NCBI RefSeq assembly: GCF_001651865.1
Contig: NZ_LPUX01000064.1
Span: forward strand, 620,001 to 684,000
Length of the DNA stretch: 64,000 bases
Source of the DNA: Sinorhizobium glycinis
Lineage (GTDB): Bacteria; Pseudomonadota; Alphaproteobacteria; Rhizobiales; Rhizobiaceae
Reading direction: 5' to 3'
Position numbers and translations under genes: made by a program. This document shows positions 1 through 8,621 of this stretch, piece after piece (position 1 is the stretch's first letter; each line of letters begins with the position of its first letter). Under the pieces are notes generated by a model. That model made no database searches. It had not been told where the DNA came from and saw only the letters and a program-made list of their open reading frames with translations.

Positions 1-1208
1 TGCCGATAGGCATTGTTCAGCGCTTCCTGCACGAATCGGTATATGCATATCTTCGCCGACGGGGAAAGGTGGCGGGGCGGCCGCGACAGCGACAAATCCA
101 CCGCCGAGCCGGTTCGCTGCCTGTGCGCGTGAACGCAGCGCTCGAGGATCTCCGGGAGGCTCGCGCTTTCGATCTGCGGCAGGACCAGCCCATTGCAGAG
201 GGTCCGGATCTCATGCATCGCCTCGTCGAGGCTTGCCTTGATGGCGGCAACCTCGCGCTCGCGTTTTTCCGCCGCCACAATGGGATTCATCACCGCCTCG
301 CTGTCCAGCCGCAGCGAGGCATAGGCGAGGAGCTGCGCCGGGCCATCGTGCAAATCCGCGCCGATGCGTCTGAGCATCTGCTCGTTGAGCGCCGTGGCGC
401 GCTGCGACGCCTGCTGCAGGCGGCCGCGAAGCGTCTCGTTCTGCGCCAGCAGCGCGGACAGCTCGTCGATGCGCTGCTTGAGGGCGAGGCGTTGCTTCTC
501 GATGGTTCTGCTGCCGCGCAGCACGATTGCGGAAAGCACGATGAAGAACGCCAGCGTAAAGCCCGCGACGGCCAGCCACGTCAGGAGCCGCGCCCGATGC
601 AAGCTGAGCTGGAAGTCATGGGCAATCTCATGGAATTCCGAAACGGCGACGACCTGTCCCGACCAGGGCTGCAGCACCGGGTTGTAGATTTCGAGGAGCG
701 GCTGATTGGCCGAACGCTCGGTCTCGTTGTCCAGATCGTCGACCGGCTTGAACTGGGCGACCATCTGGCCATCGAAGGCTGCCTTCAACTCGGGACTGGG
801 TGTGAACCGCTTTCCGACCATGTCCTCTTCGTTCGCGTAGAGGATCGTGCCGTCCGACCGCCAGAGACGGAATGCCAGCACGCGGTTGCCAAGCGCGCCC
901 TGTCCAAGCGTCTCATCCAGCGCACGCGAGACGGCGTCGTCCAGAACTTCGGTCGTCTGCATGTCCGGCAGGAGCGGCGCAATGACGCTGTCGACGTAGA
1001 GCGCCGTCGTTGCCGCCGAGTTTCGGGTGACGGCGTCCTCTATGAGACTGGTGACGAATGCGCCGACCACCAGCATCGCTGAGACGGCGACTATGCCGCC
1101 GGCCGTCAGGAACTGCTTCGCCAAAGGCTGCGCGTTCCATCGTGTGATCAAGTCTCTGGCGCGCACGACAAATCTCGGGCTTGTCCGCTCGATTCGCTGG
1201 CGGCACAT
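1..1208 (-). CDS. Sensor histidine kinase, NarX/DegS type (HisKA_3), C-terminus cut by window edge
   Basis: The frame stays open from an ATG at 1206-1208 down to base 1, so the end of the protein lies outside the window. About 402 residues are visible. A first membrane segment lies near residues 33-54, then an extracytoplasmic sensor region to about 200, a second membrane segment near 209-230, and a coiled-coil linker at 235-280. The phosphoacceptor box RRIGADLHDGPAQLL (about residues 280-294, His near 287) is typical of the HisKA_3 family, whose partners are LuxR/NarL-type response regulators. The start of the ATPase domain is visible (YRFVQEALNNA, the N-box helix). The stimulus is unknown. 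A partner regulator probably lies just beyond the left edge, which is inference. The ribosome site is weak, so the start is uncertain by a few codons. Confidence 0.85.
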   Translation of the reverse strand, partial: MCRQRIERTSPRFVVRARDLITRWNAQPLAKQFLTAGGIVAVSAMLVVGAFVTSLIEDAVTRNSAATTALYVDSVIAPLLPDMQTTEVLDDAVSRALDETLGQGALGNRVLAFRLWRSDGTILYANEEDMVGKRFTPSPELKAAFDGQMVAQFKPVDDLDNETERSANQPLLEIYNPVLQPWSGQVVAVSEFHEIAHDFQLSLHRARLLTWLAVAGFTLAFFIVLSAIVLRGSRTIEKQRLALKQRIDELSALLAQNETLRGRLQQASQRATALNEQMLRRIGADLHDGPAQLLAYASLRLDSEAVMNPIVAAEKREREVAAIKASLDEAMHEIRTLCNGLVLPQIESASLPEILERCVHAHRQRTGSAVDLSLSRPPRHLSPSAKICIYRFVQEALNNAYR

Positions 1209-1437
1209 CGTTGGGTAGAGCCGATAAAGTACCGCCTCCGGTAGGCGGGTCAATGGCTGCCCGCGCTCGCGATAGTCGGTCGGACCTTTTGTGGCCGGTC
1301 TATCAGACCTAAGTCCGAGGTGCCAGCGCAATAGTCCGACGGCTGTGGCGCCGCGGCGGCGTGCAAGCTACGGTCGCTTTGGTTTGAAATTCGAAGCTCC
1401 CGTTGACGGGGGCGAGCATGACCCAAAGGAGGCCCAC

Positions 1438-2550
1438 ATGGCTGTTTCCAAGGCAATCGGTCGGAGCGTCGTTGCGCTGGCCATCGCGATCGCGCCCGTA
1501 GCAAGCGTCACCTTCGGCACTGCCGGAATTGCTTTCGCCAAAGGCGGTAACGGCGGCGGTAACGGCGGCGGCAACGGTGGTGGAAATGGCGGCGGCAATG
1601 GCGGCGGTAACGGAGGAGGCCACGGAGGCGGCCAGAGCAAGGCGCATTCCGGCAGCGGCAAGCAGGACAAGGCGCGGGCCGGCAAGAGCAATGGCGACAA
1701 CCTCCTGAAGTCGCTCTTTTCGCGCGGCACCAAGTCGAAGAAGACGATCAAGGCAGGAAAGCCGGCGAAAACCGGAAACGTGGCCGCGGGCAAGCCCAAA
1801 AGCATCGAGCCCGAAAAAGCCAAGCTGGGCTCCGGGTTCAGTTCGCTGAACAGGAATTATCACGCCTATCTCAACTCCAACGATCCCCGCATGGCGGCGA
1901 TCTCGGCCTATGCGATCGCCTATGCCGAGTTCGAGGCGGAGAATGGCCCCGACGCTGTCCCGACCGATCCTGCCTTGGGCGACGAAGCACTCCGCGAGGC
2001 ACTCGAAAGCTTCACGAAGGACGGCGTCGTGACCGACGACGACCTTCTCGAGGCGAAGGAAATACTCGGCGTCGGACCGGCAGTCGGCAAGATCGATCAG
2101 ATCCGTGCGACCCTGCCGCACACTTCGGATGATTCGGATATTTCGGACGCCTCGGACACTTTGGACACGTTGCCTGAGGAGCCCGAGGACCCCGAGCTTG
2201 AGGAGCCCGAGACCGCGGGGCTGAATTCCGGGTTCAGTTCGCTGAACAGGAATTACCACGCCTATCTGAACTCCAACGACCCTCGCATGACGGCGATTTC
2301 CGACTACGCGATCGCCTATGCCGAGTTCGAGGCGGAGAATGGCACCGATGCCATCGCGACCGATCCTGCCTTGAGCGACGAAGCACTTCGCGAGGCACTC
2401 GAAAGCTTCAGCAAGGATGGCGTCGTGACCGACGTCGATCTCGCCGAGGCCAAAGAGATACTCGGTGTCGGACCGGAGTTCGGCAAGATCGACGAGATAC
2501 GTGAGACGCTGCCGGAAACGACCACTGACGACCTGGGTGTTGCGGAGTAA
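1438..2550 (+). CDS. Secreted Gly/Asn-rich protein with a duplicated domain, function unknown
   Basis: I do not recognise the family. The 370-residue product starts at the ATG at 1438, preceded by AAAGGAGG; the longer open frame upstream has no ribosome site. Residues 1-35 form a signal peptide ending near AFA. Next comes a low-complexity run of GGN/GGG units (about residues 36-63), then a basic Lys/Ser-rich stretch. Two copies of a 97-residue domain follow, each beginning GFSSLNRNYHAYLNSNDPRM and ending near LGVGP...IRxTLP, separated by an acidic Asp/Glu/Pro/Ser linker of about 35 residues. The layout (export signal, flexible linker, repeated domain) suggests an envelope or extracellular protein. 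It stands alone between divergently and co-directionally oriented regulatory genes. A role in matrix or surface binding is only a guess. Confidence 0.8.
   Translation: MAVSKAIGRSVVALAIAIAPVASVTFGTAGIAFAKGGNGGGNGGGNGGGNGGGNGGGNGGGHGGGQSKAHSGSGKQDKARAGKSNGDNLLKSLFSRGTKSKKTIKAGKPAKTGNVAAGKPKSIEPEKAKLGSGFSSLNRNYHAYLNSNDPRMAAISAYAIAYAEFEAENGPDAVPTDPALGDEALREALESFTKDGVVTDDDLLEAKEILGVGPAVGKIDQIRATLPHTSDDSDISDASDTLDTLPEEPEDPELEEPETAGLNSGFSSLNRNYHAYLNSNDPRMTAISDYAIAYAEFEAENGTDAIATDPALSDEALREALESFSKDGVVTDVDLAEAKEILGVGPEFGKIDEIRETLPETTTDDLGVAE
1828..2514 (+). repeat. Two-copy in-gene tandem duplication (291 bp per copy)
   Basis: Copy 1 spans about 1828-2118 and copy 2 about 2224-2514. They are the same length and in frame, with long near-identical stretches (for example GGGTTCAGTTCGCTGAACAG in both). 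The protein repeats differ at only a modest number of residues. The acidic linker between them is not repeated. Confidence 0.85.
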
Positions 2551-2617
2551 ACCTGAGTTCGGACGGTGCCGGCGGCAGTCGGCATCCGTCCGCAATCCGG
2601 ATGGGGCGGTTTGATCC

Positions 2618-3418
2618 ATGAATCTGCAGGCACTCGACGACGCGACCTGCGGTGCGGCGCGGGCGATGCAGCACGGCCGGATCGGTTTCTCCCTGCAACA
2701 GATAAACGCCGTCGCGGATCCAGGCGAGGTCCTCTATTCGAAATGCCTCGCGAGATTCGTGGAGCCCGACGGAACGGTCAGGACGCGCGGAGAGTTCTCG
2801 GCATTGCCCGATGCATCGAGGTTCGATCGGGCTTTCGGTCTCGATCTCCTCGACCTGGCCTTTGAATGGCTCGCTTGCCATCCGTCGCAGGTGCTGGGCT
2901 GCGATATCTCGGCTGAAAGCATGGCGGATGAGCGAAGCTGCATGGTGCTGTACGACCTCCTTTCGAGGCACAGCGCTTTTGCCGCACGCATGGTTCTCGA
3001 GTTCACACAGCCCTTGAAATCGTCCTCCGCCGCAGACCTGCTCATCAGGGCTCGCGCGATGGGCTATAGGATAGCGATAGACAAGTTCGGGACCGGCAAC
3101 GCGCTGACAACTGTCCCGGCCGACATCGTGAAAATCGACGCATGTTTCGCGCAGCACCGCCGGGGTGACGCAGCGCCGATCCTGCGTGACATGGTCGCTC
3201 TGGCCTCCTTCGCGGCGCCGACCGTGGTTGTCGAAGGCATCGAAACATACGATCAGCTTGAGGCCGCCAGGAGTGCCGGAGCGACACATGTGCAGGGATT
3301 TCTCCTTTCGGAGCCAACTCTGCCCCCCGTCCATTCGCGCAGCGCAAGAGCATTCAAGCGAAGAAATCGATCCCTGTCGCTCCGGCCGCATCTGCCGGGG
3401 CGCTCCTGGCACCCATAG
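2618..3418 (+). CDS. Degenerate EAL-domain protein, probably not an active phosphodiesterase
   Basis: This 266-residue single-domain protein has the EAL fold signature. Present are VVEGIET (residues 204-210), VQGFLLSEP (225-233) and VKID (171-174). Several catalytic positions of c-di-GMP phosphodiesterases are altered: the EAL site reads YSKCLARF (40-47), the Asn of the N-I-S motif is replaced in GCDISAES, the second Glu of the E-x-T-E motif is Gln (LEFTQ), and the DDFGTG motif reads DKFGTG (155-160). Loss of metal ligands argues that it binds c-di-GMP or a protein partner rather than hydrolysing the nucleotide. No sensory domain is attached. The C-terminal 30 residues are Arg/Ser-rich and look unstructured. 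It follows the duplicated-domain gene in the same direction after 67 bp. Confidence 0.8.
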   Translation: MNLQALDDATCGAARAMQHGRIGFSLQQINAVADPGEVLYSKCLARFVEPDGTVRTRGEFSALPDASRFDRAFGLDLLDLAFEWLACHPSQVLGCDISAESMADERSCMVLYDLLSRHSAFAARMVLEFTQPLKSSSAADLLIRARAMGYRIAIDKFGTGNALTTVPADIVKIDACFAQHRRGDAAPILRDMVALASFAAPTVVVEGIETYDQLEAARSAGATHVQGFLLSEPTLPPVHSRSARAFKRRNRSLSLRPHLPGRSWHP

Positions 3419-3465
3419 CATCTCGCACCCGATCAGCGGGCGGGGCCTGCGGCGTTTTCGACCGT

Positions 3466-4380
3466 CTATTCCGGCCGCGGGTCGGTCGGCGGCTTGACGC
3501 AGATTGCTCTGACGCACTCCCGCAACCAGCGATGCGCCGGATCGGCATCGAGGCGAGGGTGCCAGAGCATCGACACGGTGATCTCCGGAATCGAAACCGG
3601 GACCGGAAAGCTGAACAGGCCGGTGCGAAGATTGCCGGTGTGGCGCTCGGGAACGGTGGCGATCATGTCCGAGTTTCGCGCCAGCGCCAGTGCGGGTGAA
3701 AAGCCGCCGACAATCGCCGCGATCTCCCGTTCCAGGCCAAACATTTCCAGAGCGTCATCGATCGGTCCCTTTTCGGGCCGAAAGCGGGCGACGAGGACAT
3801 GCTGCCCGGCGGCGTAGCGGGCGGGAGTGATCTCGCCCCGGCAGAGCTCGTGTCCGACACGCACGACGCCGACGAAACGATCCCTGAACAGGGCTTGCGC
3901 GCGGACTTCCGGGCCCTGGCTTGCGCCTACGACGCCGGTCTCCAGATCGACGCTGCCGTCGCGCAAGGGGGTGCTGTCCTTGTCCAGCTTCGGCACGAAG
4001 CGCAGCCGCACGCCCGGCGCCTCGGCGCCCACCTTGGCGATCAGCGCCGGCCCGAAATTCTCGACGAAGCCGTCGCTGGTGCGGAGCGTGAAGGTCCGGA
4101 CCAGCCGGGCGAGATCGAGCCGGTCATCAGGCCTGAGCACCGCTTCCACCTCCTCCACCAGATGAGCGACCCGCCCGCTGAGTTCGAGCGCGCGTGGCGT
4201 CAGGACGAGACCGCGCCCGGCCCGCACCAGCAGCGGGTCACCGGTCGTCTCGCGCAATCGCGCCAGCTGCCGGCTCATGGCGGAAGGACTCAGCCGCAAC
4301 CTTCGAGCGGCGCGGGCGACGCTTCCTTCGGAAAGCAGTGCATCGAGAGTGACCAGAAGGTTGAGATCCGGGTGCGACAT
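3466..4380 (-). CDS. LysR-family transcriptional regulator
   Basis: The 304-residue protein has an N-terminal winged helix (about residues 4-62, with SVARAARRLRLSPSAMSRQL as the recognition region) and a type 2 periplasmic-binding-like effector domain from about 90 to 295. It is transcribed divergently from the adjacent MFS exporter gene, with a 119-bp shared promoter region. That is the usual arrangement for a LysR protein controlling its neighbour and itself. The start at 4380 gives the standard LysR N-terminus (MSHPDLNLLVTLDALL). The effector is unknown; a substrate or inducer of the neighbouring transporter is the natural guess. Confidence 0.9.
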   Translation of the reverse strand: MSHPDLNLLVTLDALLSEGSVARAARRLRLSPSAMSRQLARLRETTGDPLLVRAGRGLVLTPRALELSGRVAHLVEEVEAVLRPDDRLDLARLVRTFTLRTSDGFVENFGPALIAKVGAEAPGVRLRFVPKLDKDSTPLRDGSVDLETGVVGASQGPEVRAQALFRDRFVGVVRVGHELCRGEITPARYAAGQHVLVARFRPEKGPIDDALEMFGLEREIAAIVGGFSPALALARNSDMIATVPERHTGNLRTGLFSFPVPVSIPEITVSMLWHPRLDADPAHRWLRECVRAICVKPPTDPRPE

Positions 4381-4413
4381 GTCTGTGACGATAGCACGAT
4401 CGTTGCGTCACAT

Positions 4414-4437
4414 GCACGAATGAAGTGCAATTCGTGC
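4414..4437. promoter_or_regulatory. Inverted repeat, candidate LysR operator
   Basis: GCACGAAT (4414-4421) and ATTCGTGC (4430-4437) are perfect 8-bp inverted repeats around an 8-bp spacer. They lie between the divergent LysR gene and the MFS gene. LysR proteins typically bind such dyads containing T-N11-A in the shared promoter region. The assignment is inference from position and symmetry. Confidence 0.6.
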
Positions 4438-4499
4438 GTCTTCCGCCATATCCAGCGTGGGTGTACCTGTCGGCCGATACTCTTGAGAGGAACGACGAC

Positions 4500-5918
4500 A
4501 TGACATCATACCCAAGGGATGCGCTTGCGGCAGGCATGGCTCGACCCGCCTCGGTCCGCCGGACGCTTGCCAGTCTTTCCCTTTCCATGCTGCTGGCGTC
4601 GCTAGGAACCAGCATTGCCAATGTCGGCCTGCCCACGCTGGCTGAGGCCTTCTCCGCCTCGTTTCAGGAGGTGCAGTGGGTCGTCCTCGCCTATCTCGTG
4701 ACCATCACCACGCTGATCATCAGCGTCGGAAGGCTTGGCGACATCGTCGGCCTCCAGAGGCTGCTGCTGGCCGGTATCGCCTTGTTCACGGTGGCATCGG
4801 CCCTGTGCGGCGGTGCTCCGCATCTCTTCTTGCTTGTTGCGGCAAGAGCCCTGCAGGGCTTGGGCGCTGCCGTCATGATGGCGCTTGCCTTGGCTATGGT
4901 CGGCGAGGCCGTGCCGAAGGAAAGAACCGGCAGCGCTATGGGTCTGCTCGGCACCATGTCGGCGATCGGAACGGCGCTCGGCCCCTCGCTGGGCGGCGCG
5001 CTGATTGCCGGCTTCGGCTGGCGGGCGATCTTTCTGGTGACCGTGCCGATCGGTCTGCTCACACTATTTCTCGCCTACCGCGGCCTGCCGACGGATCGTC
5101 CAGCCTCCGGGTCCGGTCGACCCCGCTTCGACTCCATAGGAACGCTGGTCCTGGCCTTGACGCTTGGTGCCTATGCGCTCGCCATGACGATCGGGCGCAG
5201 TACGTTCGGCGTCACCAACCTATTCCTCTTGCTGGCGGCGCTCTGCGGCACCTGCCTTTTCCTGTTCGTGGAGGCCCGGGCGGTATCGCCCCTGGTCCAA
5301 CTCTCGATGCTTCGAGAGCCGCGCCTGCGTTCGGGGCTTTTCGCGAGCATGCTCGTCGCGACGGTCATGATGACGACGTTGGTGGTCGGCCCCTTCTACC
5401 TGTCGCGCGGCCTGGGGCTTGATGCGGCACTTGTCGGCATGCTGATGTCGGCCGGACCGGTCGTCTCGGCGCTGGCCGGTGTCCCGGCGGGGCGGCTCGT
5501 GGATCGCTGCGGCGCGACGCGCATTATGATCTCCGGTCTCGCCGCCATGGCGACCGGCTGCGTCGGGCTCTCCGTCGGCCCGGGGTCCTTCGGCGTCGCC
5601 GGCTATGTCGTGCCGCTCGTCATCCTCACCGCGGGCTATGCGCTGTTCCAAGCGGCCAACAATACCGGCGTGATGCAAGACGCGCGTTCCAATGAGCGGG
5701 GCGTTGTCTCTGGCCTGCTGAACCTCTCGCGCAATCTCGGGCTCGTCAGCGGCGCGTCGGTAATGGGAGCGGTCTTCGCCTTCGCGGCGGCGAGCGAGGC
5801 TGCGACGGCCACCGCTACCGCTGCCGGCATGCGCGCCACTTTCGCCGTCGCCACGGTGCTGGTTGTCGTTGCGATCGCCACCGCAGCGGCAAGTCGCGCT
5901 CCTGCCGTAAGGCCCTGA
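4500..5918 (+). CDS. MFS transporter, 14-helix drug exporter type (DHA2-like)
   Basis: The ATG at 4500 (MTSYPRDALA) is chosen because AGAGG lies just upstream and the open frame before it runs through the operator region. The 472-residue product is almost entirely hydrophobic, with about 14 predicted membrane segments. A motif resembling MFS motif A is seen in SVGRLGDIVGLQRLLL, and the exporter motif C-like GTALGPSLGGAL follows helix 5. Proteins of this layout expel drugs, dyes or toxic plant compounds in exchange for protons. The divergent LysR regulator with a palindrome between them suggests induction by the exported compound. The substrate cannot be read from sequence. Confidence 0.88.
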   Translation: MTSYPRDALAAGMARPASVRRTLASLSLSMLLASLGTSIANVGLPTLAEAFSASFQEVQWVVLAYLVTITTLIISVGRLGDIVGLQRLLLAGIALFTVASALCGGAPHLFLLVAARALQGLGAAVMMALALAMVGEAVPKERTGSAMGLLGTMSAIGTALGPSLGGALIAGFGWRAIFLVTVPIGLLTLFLAYRGLPTDRPASGSGRPRFDSIGTLVLALTLGAYALAMTIGRSTFGVTNLFLLLAALCGTCLFLFVEARAVSPLVQLSMLREPRLRSGLFASMLVATVMMTTLVVGPFYLSRGLGLDAALVGMLMSAGPVVSALAGVPAGRLVDRCGATRIMISGLAAMATGCVGLSVGPGSFGVAGYVVPLVILTAGYALFQAANNTGVMQDARSNERGVVSGLLNLSRNLGLVSGASVMGAVFAFAAASEAATATATAAGMRATFAVATVLVVVAIATAAASRAPAVRP

Positions 5919-5963
5919 GAGGCGCCGGGAGCCGGGGGCCGGTAGTTGCCGCAATCGGAGGCA

Positions 5964-6157
5964 CCCCCCTCTGCCCTGCCGGGCATCTCCCCCACAAGGG
6001 GTAGATCGGCTGGAGACGCCGCTCTGCCCCACGCCAGCGCGCCTATGCCAAATCAAGGCACCTTTAAGCCCATGCATTGGATCATGGTGGGCGGGACATT
6101 CCCACTTGCCGATCTCCATCCTTCGTGGGGGAGATGCCCGGCAGGGCAAAGGGGGGT
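5964..6157. repeat. RIME-like intergenic mosaic element, copy 1
   Basis: Outer arms read CTGCCCTGCCGGGCATCTCC on the left and its near reverse complement GGAGATGCCCGGCAGGGC on the right, enclosing a central block. The same arms and inner blocks (for example GGCGGGACATTCCCACTTG) recur in the opposite order near 12.5 kb. This matches the Rhizobium-specific intergenic mosaic elements known from Sinorhizobium. It lies between the convergent MFS and methyltransferase genes. Confidence 0.8.
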
Positions 6158-6192
6158 AGCACCCGTTCTCCAGATTTCGCCGTTCAATCCGC

Positions 6193-7101
6193 TTAGCCCC
6201 GCAAGGTGCATGCCAGGTTGTGGATGTGGCGTGCGCCGATGCCGCAGCAGCCGCCGACGATGGATGCGCCGGCTTCGACCCAGTCGCAGGCGAAGCGCGA
6301 ATAGAGGTCGGCGGTGAGGTCGGCGCGGGTGTCATGAAGCGTCTCGTTGGCAGCACCCTCGGTTTCTTCCGCTTCGAAGGCGTTGGCATAGACACCGATC
6401 CCGATGTCCACCTGTCTTTCCCGGAACGTCGCAGCCGCAGCAGCGACGGCACGCGCCATGACTTCCGGGCGGCTGCAATTGAACAGAAGCGCCTCGGCAC
6501 CGGAGCCGGCCGCCCAGGCGGCAGCCGCGGCCACGGTTTCACCGGACCGGAGCTTCGGAGCATCTCCCTCCAGGGCCTCTGCTTCGTCAGCCAGAGTGAA
6601 CGAGATCCAGAACGGCTTGCCGGTCGCCGCCACCGCGGCGCGGACCGCATCGCCTTCCGCGACCAGGCTCAGCGTCTCGCCGAGCCAGACATCGACATAA
6701 GGCGCCAATCCTTCGACGAGGACCTTCAGATAGTCCTGCACGCGCGACGGGTCGAAGCGCTCCGGCTCATAGGAGCCGAAAATCGGCGGCAACGAGCCGG
6801 CGACCAGGACCTTCCGCTCGGTCCTGCCATCGGCGGCCTCTCGCGCAAGCTTTCCGGCCAGTTCGATCAGCGAGCGTCCCTCGGAGCGGAAGCGCTCCTC
6901 GCCGATGTGGAACGGCACGAGCGCGTAGCTGTTGGTGGTGATCACGTCGGCGCCGGCGTCGATGAATTCCCTATGGACTTGCCCGACGATCTCGGGAGTT
7001 TCCATCAGCGCCAGCGCGGACCATTCCGGTTGCCTGAGTTCGGCGCCGAGGCGGATCAGCTCGCGGCTCATGCCGCCGTCGAGAATACGTAGTTGGCTCA
7101 T
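6193..7101 (-). CDS. Homocysteine S-methyltransferase family protein
   Basis: The 302-residue protein matches the zinc-dependent betaine-/S-methylmethionine-homocysteine methyltransferase family (Pfam S-methyl_trans). It begins with ILDGGMSRELIRLG. The zinc ligands are visible: one Cys in LLFNCSRPE (about residue 207) and the pair in VGGCCGIGARHI near the C-terminus. Family members move a methyl group from a methylated donor to homocysteine to make methionine. It is the last gene of a six-gene minus-strand set with a PLP enzyme of the cystathionine gamma-lyase family and an amino-acid ABC transporter. This suggests sulfur amino acid salvage, with S-methylmethionine as one possible donor. The donor is not identifiable from sequence. 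Confidence 0.85.
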   Translation of the reverse strand: MSQLRILDGGMSRELIRLGAELRQPEWSALALMETPEIVGQVHREFIDAGADVITTNSYALVPFHIGEERFRSEGRSLIELAGKLAREAADGRTERKVLVAGSLPPIFGSYEPERFDPSRVQDYLKVLVEGLAPYVDVWLGETLSLVAEGDAVRAAVAATGKPFWISFTLADEAEALEGDAPKLRSGETVAAAAAWAAGSGAEALLFNCSRPEVMARAVAAAAATFRERQVDIGIGVYANAFEAEETEGAANETLHDTRADLTADLYSRFACDWVEAGASIVGGCCGIGARHIHNLACTLRG

Positions 7102-7212
7102 TGATGATGGACTCCAATTTGCGGTTTCAGCGCCGGATCACCGCCGACGGGGAAAGTGCCGTCAGCTTGTCCCTGACGCCCGGGAATTCGGATGGGGTTC
7201 TTGTGGCGGCCT

Positions 7213-8487
7213 TCATCGGAGCGCTTGATCCAGGTCCGCGATGATGTCCTCGACGAACTCCAGACCGACCGAAAGCCGGAAGACGCCATCGCCGGCGAAG
7301 GCGCGGTAGTCGTCGAGTTGGGCCCCTTGCAGCCCATAGGTGGATTTCATCATTTCGTTGGTGTCGAGAAGCACGACGATGCTGCGCTGGTGGCCGAGCG
7401 AAAAGGCGTAATGCACCACGCGCAGCCGGTCGGCGAGTTGCTTTGCCATTCCGCGCGGGTCGTGCGTCTGGAATGTGAGGATGCCGCCGAAGGCATTCAT
7501 CTGGCGTCTTGCCAGCGCGTGCTGGGGATGCGTCTCCAGTCCCGGATAGGTTACCGATCCGACGCCCGGATGATCGGAAAGGAACCGGGCAATCCGCATT
7601 GCGGATTCGGATATCGCCTTGAGCCGCGGAAAAAGCGTGTCGATGCCGCGCATGATGAGCCAGGCATTCTGGGCCGAGAGCGAGGCTCCGAGATAGACGC
7701 CGGCGCGCGAGCGGATTTTCTCGATGAGGTCCTTGCGTCCGCAAACCACCCCGCCCAGCGCATCGCCGTGGCCATTGATGAACTTGGTCAGGGAGTGGAT
7801 GACGAGGTCGACGCCAAGGGCGAGCGGCCGGGTCGCGACGGGGGTTGCGAGGGTGGAGTCGACCGAAACAAGTGCCCCGTGCTGACGGGCGAGCGCCGCC
7901 ACCGCGGAAAGATCGGTCAGTCGCAGGATCGGGTTGCAGGGGCTTTCGCAGTGGACGAGCCGCGTATTGGGCCGGAACGCCGCGGCGACCTCGTCGAGGC
8001 GCGACATGTTCACGGCCGTCACCTCGATGCCGTAGTCAGGCAGGATCCGCCGCGCCAGCTCGTTGGCTCCCGCGTAGCAGACATCGCTGACGACCAGGTG
8101 ATCGCCCTTCTTGAGGCAGGTCAGGAAGGTGGCGGCGATCGCGGCGAGGCCGGTCGCGGTCGCCAGCGCGTCGTCGGCGCCTTCGAGCGCCGCCATCCGC
8201 TGCTCGAGCTGCCGCACCGTCGGATTGGTCCAGCGCGCATAGAGGAAGGGCAGCGCCGTCAGATCCTCGACGCCGTCGGCCGAAAAGGCGCCGTCGCCGG
8301 GAACCAGCAGATTGTTGACCGACATCGAGATATTGGGGGCGATCGCCTTTGTCGCCGGATCGATCTCCAGGCCGGCGTCGAGCGCCAGGGTTTCCCGATC
8401 AAGGGCCGGGCCGGCGGCTTGCGGCCGGGCCATCGCCTGGTTGCGGCCATCCGCCATGGCCATAAGGCTCGACAGGTTCGAGGGCAT
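7213..8487 (-). CDS. PLP-dependent cystathionine gamma-synthase/lyase family enzyme
   Basis: The start at 8487 (MPSNLSSLMAM) is chosen for the GGAAAGG 6 bp upstream; the open frame extends ten codons further without a site. The 424-residue protein is a trans-sulfuration (Cys/Met metabolism) PLP enzyme. The Schiff-base lysine is in HSLTKFINGHGDALGG, the phosphate and cofactor region includes ATATGLAAIAA, and the substrate Arg region SLGHQRSIV is present near the C-terminus. Members carry out gamma-elimination or gamma-replacement on cystathionine, methionine or homocysteine. The reaction here cannot be decided from motifs. Clustering with a homocysteine methyltransferase and an amino-acid ABC transporter supports degradation or interconversion of an imported sulfur amino acid. 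Confidence 0.85.
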   Translation of the reverse strand: MPSNLSSLMAMADGRNQAMARPQAAGPALDRETLALDAGLEIDPATKAIAPNISMSVNNLLVPGDGAFSADGVEDLTALPFLYARWTNPTVRQLEQRMAALEGADDALATATGLAAIAATFLTCLKKGDHLVVSDVCYAGANELARRILPDYGIEVTAVNMSRLDEVAAAFRPNTRLVHCESPCNPILRLTDLSAVAALARQHGALVSVDSTLATPVATRPLALGVDLVIHSLTKFINGHGDALGGVVCGRKDLIEKIRSRAGVYLGASLSAQNAWLIMRGIDTLFPRLKAISESAMRIARFLSDHPGVGSVTYPGLETHPQHALARRQMNAFGGILTFQTHDPRGMAKQLADRLRVVHYAFSLGHQRSIVVLLDTNEMMKSTYGLQGAQLDDYRAFAGDGVFRLSVGLEFVEDIIADLDQALR

Positions 8488-8621
8488 GGAAGACCTTTCC
8501 GAGATGCGTTTCGACACCGACTCTAGTGCCCCCTCGATGTTTTTGGCCGCTCAGCGGCTGCCGATCCGCCGAGAAAAGGCGCTATAGGGGTCCGGCGCGC
8601 CGCCAAATCCATCAGGCGTGG

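Noticed and set aside
69..1082. Long plus-strand open frame at the left edge
   Set aside because: Its translation is Arg/Leu/Gln-rich without domains. The minus strand of the same DNA encodes a histidine kinase with a clear H-box and membrane helices.
1540..1630. Short tandem units possibly forming a CRISPR-like array
   Set aside because: The 9-12 bp GGCGGC/AAC units have no spacers and encode the Gly/Asn linker of a secreted protein. No CRISPR array or cas gene is seen in the window.
2560..2592. Intrinsic terminator between the duplicated-domain gene and the EAL gene
   Set aside because: An imperfect 12-bp stem is possible (CGGACGGTGCCG with CGGCATCCGTCCG), but there is a bulge and no U-tract.
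1309..2619. 436-codon frame antisense to the duplicated-domain gene
   Set aside because: No ribosome site or family features; it arises from the repetitive, GC-rich sequence. The plus strand has a signal peptide and ideal ribosome site.
5964..6157. Insertion sequence or transposon
   Set aside because: About 200 bp with no coding capacity; the structure fits an intergenic palindromic mosaic element. No transposase or integrase gene was found anywhere in the window.
5220..6650. 476-codon minus-strand frame across the MFS gene end and the RIME element
   Set aside because: It crosses a repeat element and parts of two real genes. Composition is that of a shadow frame.
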